From the NCBI GenBank assembly GCA_015061605.1, contig SUWH01000026.1, forward strand, positions 1 through 36,323: a stretch of 36,323 nt of DNA. Reading direction: 5' to 3'. The position numbers and the translations under genes are program-made. How positions within the stretch are numbered: position 1 is the stretch's first letter; each line of letters begins with the position of its first letter. Of this stretch, positions 30,863 to 36,323 are shown in pieces. Under the pieces are notes generated by a model. The model saw nothing but the letters and a program-made list of their open reading frames with translations. It did not search any database and was not told where the DNA came from. Source of the DNA: Lentisphaerota bacterium. Lineage in GTDB: Bacteria > Verrucomicrobiota > Lentisphaeria > Victivallales > Victivallaceae.

Positions 30863-33367
30863 TTAATGATTCAAGTATTTCTCCGCCAGTTTTTTCAAGG
30901 CGGCAGTCTGTTTGTCGGACAACGATTTTTTCTCTTTATACTGCTTTTCCAGAGACTGGAAAAACTTTTTATCATCAAAAACAAAACGTCCTTTTTTTTC
31001 CGGAGCCGCCCACTCTTTTACGGAACCGAGCGAGGTCAGCAGGGCGTTGATATCTTCTCCGGATGTTGCCGGAGAGACAGTTTCTGCCGGAGTGAGGTCG
31101 ATTTGCAGAAGATTGCATATTTTTTCCACATCGGTGATCTGCTGCTGATATTTTACCACCATGCGTTTCAGTGCGGCAAGCTGTTTTTCAGAAAGAGCTG
31201 CACCTGATTCGGCCTGTTTTTTCAGTGATTTAAAGAATTTCGCTTCATCAAAAGCGGTACGCTTACCGATTGCCCGCGGCGGAGCAAATTCCACTTTGTC
31301 AAAGGCGGCAAAGACCGGCATGTAACCGCCGTCTGCGGGGGCAGGGGGGCGGGATTTGAGTTTTTCCTGTTTTTCGTTTTCGGCATTCTTTGCTTCAGTC
31401 ATATTGTTTTTCAATTCTTCAGAAAGATTGCTGATGTCGATTTGGTCGGCATAACGGTTTGCCAGAGCGACCAGTGCCTGATATTGTTTTTCGCTGAGTT
31501 TGGAGCTTTTGGCAAACTTTTCTTTTACCGAAGCGACAAATTTTCCGTCATCGAAGCGGCGGTTGCCGATTTTTTGCGGTTCAGCAAATTTGACATGGTC
31601 AAAGAGGGAGAGTATTTCGCTGGCTTTTTCCACCGGAGGAGCACCGCTGTTTTTAGCATCTTCGACCCACGTGGCAAAGCTGGCATAAAAGTCGGTCATC
31701 AACTGGACCCAGTTCAAACTGCCGCTCTCCACATCGTCAAGTTTCTGTTCCATCTGGGCGGTGAATCCGATGTCGAAAAGCGATGGCAGTTTCTCCACCA
31801 GAAAATCATTTACCGTAAAGCCGAGTTCTGTCGGAACCAGTTTGCTCTGTTCCCGTTTGACATAATTCCGTTCCTGAATGGTCCGCAAAATGGTGGCATA
31901 AGTCGAGGGGCGGCCGATGCCGTTTTCTTCCAATTGCTTGATCAAAGTAGCTTCGGTAAAGCGCGGCGGCGGTTCGGTGAATTTCTGCTCTTTATCAAAT
32001 TTATTGATTTCGGCATTGGTTCCGGATCTCAATTTGCGCAAAAGTTCCGGGGTACACTCTTCTTTATCCTGTCTGGCAGTCTCTCCGGCAAGTTTCAAAA
32101 AGCCGGGGAATGTTGTCGCTGTGGCAGTTGAGCGGAATGTATAATTCTTTTGATCGCTGCCGTTTATATTGACATCGACTGTAATGAGTTCCTGTTTTGC
32201 CGGAACCATCTGACTGGCGACGAAACGCTTCCAGATCAGGGTGTAGAGTTTGAGCTGCTGCGGATCAAGATAAGGTGCAAGCTGTTCCGGAGTCCGCCGG
32301 ACATCGGTCGGACGGATCGCCTCGTGCGCCTCCTGCGCGGCAGCTTTATTTTTGTAGTAATTGAACTTTTCCGGGGCGAATTCCGGGCCGTATTCGCTGA
32401 TGATAAACTCTTTTGCCGCGATTTGAGCTTCTTTGGCGATGGTTACCGAGTCGGTACGCATATAGGTTATCAAACCGACCGATTCGCCGGTTCCGATTTC
32501 CACGCCTTCGTAAAGTTGCTGGGCATAGCGCATGGTGTTGGATGCGCTGAAACGAAGCACCTGGTTGGCTGCCTGCTGGAGCGTACTGGTCGTGTAAGGT
32601 GGATAAGGATTGCGTTTGCGTTCCTGTTTTCCGGTACAGGTGATCAGCGGCGCGGCACCGGAGCGGATGGCGGCCTCTGCCTGTTGAGCTTCAACATTGT
32701 TTTTAATGTGAAAATCTTTGGCATCGATCTTGAACAATCTGCCGCGAAAAAGGATGTTCTCCGGCGCGGAAAACAGAATTGAAAAACTCCAATACTCTTC
32801 TGGTTCAAACGATTGCACCTGCCGTTCGCGTTCCACGACCATGCGCAATGCCGCCGATTGCACCCTACCGGCACTGCTGCCTTTTTCCAGTTTGCGCCAC
32901 AAAAGCGGGCTGACCTGATAGCCTACGATACGGTCAAGGACCCGGCGCGCCTGCTGGGCATCGACCAGATCGATATTTATATCACTGCGGTTGGCGATGG
33001 CCTGTTCAACTGCCTGCCGGGTGATCTCGTGGAAGGTTATACGATGAAAATCTTTAGGCTGTTTCAGCGTTTCAGACAAAGCATTTTTCAAATGCCACGC
33101 GATGGCTTCACCTTCGCGGTCAGGGTCTGTCGCCAGATATATTTCGTCGGCACTGTCGGCTGCACTCCGCAAATCTTTAAGTATCTTTTTACTGCGTGGA
33201 GTGTCAGTGTATTCCGGTTTGAATGCATTGGCAATGTCGATTCCGAAAGCGTGTTCCGGCAGATCACGGATATGCCCCATGGAAGCGATAATATGATAAT
33301 CCTTACCCAGCATCCGTCCGATAGTACGTGCTTTGGTAGGAGATTCGACGATCAATAACTTTTGCAT
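30863..33367 (-). CDS. topA: DNA topoisomerase I with a triple C-terminal repeat
   Basis: The 834-residue enzyme relaxes negative supercoils. The Toprim domain has IVESPTKA (E9) and DPDREGE (residues 81-87); GLITYMRTDS contains the catalytic Tyr302, and GIGRPSTYATI a further type IA signature. Past residue 585 the usual Zn ribbons are missing. Instead three related segments occur (about 586-643, 688-744 and 779-832), each with an Ala/Glu-Pro turn, FDD/FDE-x-K-F, a helix, then LS-[ED]-K-Q and a final helix ending in [RK]Y. The second and third are separated from the first by Lys/Glu-rich linkers. Together they may bind DNA as a substitute for Zn fingers. The ATG has only GGAA 12 nt upstream. 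Confidence 0.96.
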   Translation of the reverse strand: MQKLLIVESPTKARTIGRMLGKDYHIIASMGHIRDLPEHAFGIDIANAFKPEYTDTPRSKKILKDLRSAADSADEIYLATDPDREGEAIAWHLKNALSETLKQPKDFHRITFHEITRQAVEQAIANRSDINIDLVDAQQARRVLDRIVGYQVSPLLWRKLEKGSSAGRVQSAALRMVVERERQVQSFEPEEYWSFSILFSAPENILFRGRLFKIDAKDFHIKNNVEAQQAEAAIRSGAAPLITCTGKQERKRNPYPPYTTSTLQQAANQVLRFSASNTMRYAQQLYEGVEIGTGESVGLITYMRTDSVTIAKEAQIAAKEFIISEYGPEFAPEKFNYYKNKAAAQEAHEAIRPTDVRRTPEQLAPYLDPQQLKLYTLIWKRFVASQMVPAKQELITVDVNINGSDQKNYTFRSTATATTFPGFLKLAGETARQDKEECTPELLRKLRSGTNAEINKFDKEQKFTEPPPRFTEATLIKQLEENGIGRPSTYATILRTIQERNYVKREQSKLVPTELGFTVNDFLVEKLPSLFDIGFTAQMEQKLDDVESGSLNWVQLMTDFYASFATWVEDAKNSGAPPVEKASEILSLFDHVKFAEPQKIGNRRFDDGKFVASVKEKFAKSSKLSEKQYQALVALANRYADQIDISNLSEELKNNMTEAKNAENEKQEKLKSRPPAPADGGYMPVFAAFDKVEFAPPRAIGKRTAFDEAKFFKSLKKQAESGAALSEKQLAALKRMVVKYQQQITDVEKICNLLQIDLTPAETVSPATSGEDINALLTSLGSVKEWAAPEKKGRFVFDDKKFFQSLEKQYKEKKSLSDKQTAALKKLAEKYLNH

Positions 33368-33570
33368 AATTCAGAAATGTTCCATATATTAAATTTGTTA
33401 TATAACTGTTATTTGCGGCATTCTCATGCACACGTGATTTTACTGTAACGCCTGATTGCCTCTCTTGCAAGTGTTATAATAAAAAAAATTGCAATTTTTT
33501 TTGATTTAACTGGTTTTTTCACTCTCCTGTACTATATTATATAGGTATAATGGGAGAAAGGTCGATTATT

Positions 33571-34338
33571 ATGAAAAAATCATTGTACAGTTTTTTTAAG
33601 ATATTTATTCTTTTGGTTTTATTCTTTTGTGCCGGGTGCTGTTCTGTGGATGAGGATTTGACCGCATCTGATATCAGTGTCGAAACGCTGGAAGCTGAAA
33701 TGTCAGCCCGGGTGGACCCGCAGGGAGCTTACCGTAACAGTAAAGGGTTTGAATTCCGTCAGGTGGTGAAAATTCCCCAATTTCTGGATGATGATATGGA
33801 AAGCGTGGTCGAGACCAAAATGGTCATGCCGGACAAATTCCGGATAACTACACTGAAAGATAATGAGCCGATGCAGATAATTTGTTCCAACGGCAACCGG
33901 GGATGGGTCGCAGACCGCTCCGGCAAGGCGATAAAAATGCTTGACGGGGATAAACTCCAGCAGTTGCTTACCTTTTCCAAACTGGGAACTCCGGCTGGAG
34001 GATACCGCAGGATTTTTGCCAAAGTGGAAATTTTCCGTTTGTCGGATGATGATGGGGAATTCTATGTGCTTGACTGTACCGGTAAAAACGGCAGTTCATT
34101 CCGGTTTTACGTGGATGCTGATGATTTTCTGCTGCGCCGGATGAAAGGCCGCATGAAAGTCGGAAGCGGGACTCTGGAATATGATTCCAGAATCAAAAGC
34201 TATGGTCTGTACAACGGCGTTATGATCCCGAAAGTTACGGAAACGGTACAGAATGGTCAGAAACAGATTATCGAATTGATAAAATATGAACTGAACCCTC
34301 CGGTTTCAGAAACCGACTTCCTGCCCCCGGTATTTTGA
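33571..34338 (+). CDS. LolA-like outer-membrane lipoprotein-sorting family protein
   Basis: The 255-residue protein begins with a lipoprotein-type signal peptide (MKKSLYSFFKIFILLVLFFC then AGC-C, probable lipidated Cys23). The remainder resembles LolA/LolB-like beta-barrel-shell domains that carry lipoproteins or lipids, seen in short pieces (DKFRITTLKDNEPMQIICSN, FYVLDCTGKNGSSFRFYVDA, LEYDSRIKSYGLYNGVMIPK). It is probably a periplasmic, membrane-tethered relative and not the soluble carrier. The frame extends to 33550, but the ATG at 33571 follows GGGAGAAAGG and gives a normal signal peptide. It is divergent from topA and ends 2 nt before the convergent coaB stop. The 200 nt upstream are A/T-rich with possible -10 boxes (33533, 33546) but no convincing -35. 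Confidence 0.8.
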   Translation: MKKSLYSFFKIFILLVLFFCAGCCSVDEDLTASDISVETLEAEMSARVDPQGAYRNSKGFEFRQVVKIPQFLDDDMESVVETKMVMPDKFRITTLKDNEPMQIICSNGNRGWVADRSGKAIKMLDGDKLQQLLTFSKLGTPAGGYRRIFAKVEIFRLSDDDGEFYVLDCTGKNGSSFRFYVDADDFLLRRMKGRMKVGSGTLEYDSRIKSYGLYNGVMIPKVTETVQNGQKQIIELIKYELNPPVSETDFLPPVF

Positions 34339-34340
34339 TC

Positions 34341-34964
34341 TTACTTGTTTTGGAGAATAAGTTCGACGATCTTTTGGGCGAGGGTTGATTTTTCTTCCAG
34401 ATCGAGCGGAAATTTTTCTCCGCTGCGATTGAATATGATCACCCGGTTGGTATCGCTGCCGAAACCGTCGGAGACCAGATTGGCGATTATCCAGTCCAGA
34501 TTTTTGCGCTGCAATTTATCCAGAGCATTTGCTTCAAGGTTCTCTGTTTCGGCGGCGAAACCGACCAGAAGCTGATGCGGGAGTTTGTTTTTTCCGGCAG
34601 TTCCGAGAATATCTTCGGTGCGTTCCAGCTCCAGAAACAGATTGCCCGGCTGTTTTTTCATTTTACTTTCCCACGGATGGGCGGGGCGGTAGTCGGCGAC
34701 TGCTGCACTCATGATGATCACATCGGCGGCGGGAGCATTTGCGTGAACGACCTGTGCCATTTCTGAAGCGGACTCAACAAAGATCCTTTTTACATCAGGA
34801 GGGCATTCGAGAGCCACCGGACCGGAGATCAGAGTTACATCGTGACCGGCTTCGGCGGCACGGGCGGCGATAGCATACCCCATCTTTCCGGTGGAACGGT
34901 TGGAAATAAACCGTACCGGATCGATTTTTTCCCGGGTGGGGCCGGCTGTGATCAATATACGCAT
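34341..34964 (-). CDS. coaB: Phosphopantothenoylcysteine synthetase (stand-alone CoaB domain)
   Basis: The 207-residue protein matches the CoaB half of the Dfp/CoaBC protein, which couples cysteine to 4'-phosphopantothenate in coenzyme A synthesis. [20 protein letters not shown] and [10 protein letters not shown] are the CTP- and substrate-binding start, and [10 protein letters not shown] is conserved. The decarboxylase (CoaC) half is absent and no coaC is seen in the window. The ATG at 34964 agrees with the family start but lacks a ribosome-binding site. A terminator hairpin of the upstream LysM gene ends about 17 nt before it, so expression may depend on readthrough or on an unseen promoter. 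Confidence 0.92.
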   Translation of the reverse strand: MRILITAGPTREKIDPVRFISNRSTGKMGYAIAARAAEAGHDVTLISGPVALECPPDVKRIFVESASEMAQVVHANAPAADVIIMSAAVADYRPAHPWESKMKKQPGNLFLELERTEDILGTAGKNKLPHQLLVGFAAETENLEANALDKLQRKNLDWIIANLVSDGFGSDTNRVIIFNRSGEKFPLDLEEKSTLAQKIVELILQNK

Positions 34965-34974
34965 AGCTTTTTAC

Positions 34975-35009
34975 AACAAAAATGTTCCGGAGTATAAATT
35001 CCGGAACAT
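34975..35009 (-). terminator. Terminator between the LysM gene and coaB
   Basis: On the minus strand a 10-bp stem (ATGTTCCGGA with TCCGGAACAT, 8-nt loop) is followed by TTTTTG. It ends just before the coaB start, so it could also act as an attenuator. Confidence 0.82.
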
Positions 35010-35032
35010 CCGTTTTTCAGGTTGAAGCTGAT

Positions 35033-36076
35033 TTATTTCTTGGGGATGAAGATGATATCGCCTTTGAGAAATTCAGTTTTACCGCTGTTTTTCTGACTGA
35101 TGCTGTCGGCGGAAACATTGTATTTTACCGCAAGTTCAGCCGCAGTGGTGTCAGCATCGATCGTTACCATCTGGATTTCAGAATCAGCATCGCCGCCATC
35201 GGTCGGAGTGGTGGTGACTGTTTCAGTGACAGCAGTGGTGGTGGATTCAGAGACAACCGGAGTCGTTTCGGCAGAGACGGGGGTGTCAGTTGACGTGACC
35301 GGAACATCGGAGACCGCCGGAGCGACCGGGATAACGGCTTCAGGTGCTTTTGCCGGTTCAGCGGCAGGAGCAGCGCTTTTGCCGGGGATGACCAGTTTCT
35401 GACCGATCTGGAGACGGCGGGCGGACTGCTGATCGAGATTGTTGACCTTGAGCAGTTCGCTCAACCGGACGCGGTATTTGCGGGCGATACGTTCGGGGGT
35501 GTCTCCGGACTGAACGGTGTATTTACCATCGGCATCAACTGATGCAGCAGCAGCGGCTTTGGCGAAAGAAGACTTTTTGCCTTTTGCCGGAGCGATTTTG
35601 GCATCTTTGCCGGGGATGACCAGTTTCTGACCGATCTGGAGACGGCGGGCGGACTGCTGATCGAGATTGTTGACCGCCATGAACGCGGAAAGACGCACGC
35701 GGAGTTTGCGGGCGATACGTTCGGGGGTGTCGCCGGACTGGACGATGTAGACACCGCCGGCAGTGGCGGTTTTACCGCCTTTGACAGCGTTCTTTTTTCC
35801 TCTTTTTCCGGAAACAGGAGAATCGATCCCGCCGGAGGAGACGACACCGGTCATCGGTTCAAAGGCGGGAGTTTTTACTGTTTTCTGATTTTTTTCAGCT
35901 TGCGGAGTTTCCCAGATTCCGGTTCCCTTGTTCATGGTGGAATTGTTTTCGACCATCGGGGCGGGATCTTCCATGGGGGCGGGTATCACCGTTTTGGTAC
36001 CGGTTACTTTGGTGGTGGGACAGCCGCAGAGGAATACAGCGGCACCGGCTGCGATAAAAAGGGAACTTTTACGCAC
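35033..36076 (-). CDS. LysM-domain lipoprotein, GTG start
   Basis: The 347-residue protein has a lipoprotein signal (AGAAVFLCGC, probable lipidated Cys19) and three LysM domains: about 109-155, 185-231 (both with YxVQSGDTPERIARK and NNLDQQSARRLQIGQKLVIP) and a degenerate one at about 302-346. LysM binds peptidoglycan, so the protein likely tethers outer or inner membrane to the wall. The linkers are Ala/Pro/Val/Thr-rich. The first two LysM domains share a 67-bp identical DNA stretch (35381-35447 and 35609-35675), so they duplicated recently or are kept alike by conversion. The start is GTG at 36076, with AAGGAG 9 nt upstream. A promoter lies at 36139-36167. Confidence 0.92.
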   Translation of the reverse strand: MRKSSLFIAAGAAVFLCGCPTTKVTGTKTVIPAPMEDPAPMVENNSTMNKGTGIWETPQAEKNQKTVKTPAFEPMTGVVSSGGIDSPVSGKRGKKNAVKGGKTATAGGVYIVQSGDTPERIARKLRVRLSAFMAVNNLDQQSARRLQIGQKLVIPGKDAKIAPAKGKKSSFAKAAAAASVDADGKYTVQSGDTPERIARKYRVRLSELLKVNNLDQQSARRLQIGQKLVIPGKSAAPAAEPAKAPEAVIPVAPAVSDVPVTSTDTPVSAETTPVVSESTTTAVTETVTTTPTDGGDADSEIQMVTIDADTTAAELAVKYNVSADSISQKNSGKTEFLKGDIIFIPKK

Positions 36077-36138
36077 TTTGAATTTCTCCTTATCTGTAAG
36101 TTTTTGTTAAAAATTTGTATTTTTTTTGAACATAATGA

Positions 36139-36167
36139 AATATAGCGTAACGGCAGAATTTTTTCAA
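36139..36167 (-). promoter_or_regulatory. Promoter of the LysM gene
   Basis: On the minus strand TTGAAA (36167-36162) and TATATT (36144-36139) are 17 nt apart, 62 nt before the start codon. Confidence 0.7.
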
Positions 36168-36247
36168 ACTGTTTTTTATAAAAAAAACAATTTTTTCCAC
36201 AGATATCCCATAATTTTTCAAAAAGCGGGTATTCCCTCTGCATTCAA

Positions 36248-36323
36248 GCGAGAGAAATTTGATTTTTGAAAAAGTGATTTTGGCAGATTTTCCTGTCCGA
36301 AGCAGTTGCACTCGAAACTGCCT
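36248..36323 (-). repeat. 76-bp dispersed repeat, copy B (cut by window end)
   Basis: The reverse complement of the window's last 76 bases matches 13623-13698 with 4 differences. It ends 80 nt before the -35 box of the LysM gene, in the same orientation relative to its gene as copy A. The true element may extend beyond the window. Confidence 0.9.

Noticed and set aside
13623-36323. Composite transposon bounded by the inverted 76-bp repeats
   Set aside because: The 22.6 kb between them hold ordinary housekeeping genes and no transposase; the repeats fit an upstream-of-promoter position better.

Overview
The window looks like a chromosomal segment of a Gram-negative gut-type bacterium, most likely a Lentisphaerota/Victivallales relative; this is inferred from gene content, without any database search. 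The supporting features are a type II pseudopilin-like protein ([10 protein letters not shown]) with a C-terminal H-x-DG ending, a GntR-DNA-binding/LacI-sensor chimeric regulator beside a secreted DUF4838-type protein, and envelope genes expected with an outer membrane (GT9 heptosyltransferase-like enzyme, LolA-like lipoprotein, AsmA-like protein, LysM lipoprotein). I see no rRNA, tRNA, transposase, integrase, phage gene or CRISPR array.

Layout. 1-2446 (minus): regulator, pseudopilin-like protein and a truncated DUF4838-type secreted protein, probably one transcript from a clear promoter at 2418-2446. 2447-3058: no gene, but three copies of a 117-bp element built of four small hairpins separated by GTGAAG, plus a perfect 27-bp hairpin. 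3059-11281 (minus): a tight seven-gene run, leuA, D-Ala-D-Ala carboxypeptidase, GT4 glycosyltransferase, beta-helix protein, two unknown secreted proteins, ygiQ. 11642-13300 (plus): glnA with promoter and terminator. 13217-13880: gene-free, with a 10-bp-phased tandem repeat, a nested stem and a 76-bp dispersed repeat. 13880-16610 (plus): a PTS EIIA-CBS protein with an ArsB/NhaD-type permease. 16735-19192: a sodium:solute symporter with an inserted coiled coil. 19273-20868: a DUF1846 protein. 20933-21102: a second hairpin-repeat block. 21112-25999 (minus): amidohydrolase, GT9 and a large polytopic membrane protein. 26115-29824 (plus): double-HTH protein, small membrane protein, uppP, proC, GT2. 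29829-33367 (minus): topA and an AsmA-like gene. 33571-34338 (plus): LolA-like lipoprotein. 34341-36076 (minus): LysM lipoprotein and stand-alone coaB. The window ends inside a second, inverted copy of the 76-bp dispersed repeat.

Most genes are housekeeping or envelope genes: glycosyl transfer (GT4, GT9, GT2, possible GT-C), peptidoglycan and lipid-carrier metabolism (carboxypeptidase, UppP, LysM), amino-acid synthesis (LeuA, GlnA, ProC), cofactor synthesis (CoaB) and transport. Eight promoters can be read as TTGnnn-N17-TAnnnn. The least explained material lies between genes. Two hairpin-repeat families share a GACA loop when read on the minus strand, and both keep base pairing through G-U wobbles only on that strand, which suggests they act as RNA in the 3' regions of minus-strand genes. 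A 76-bp repeat sits at a similar distance upstream of two unrelated promoters in the same relative orientation.
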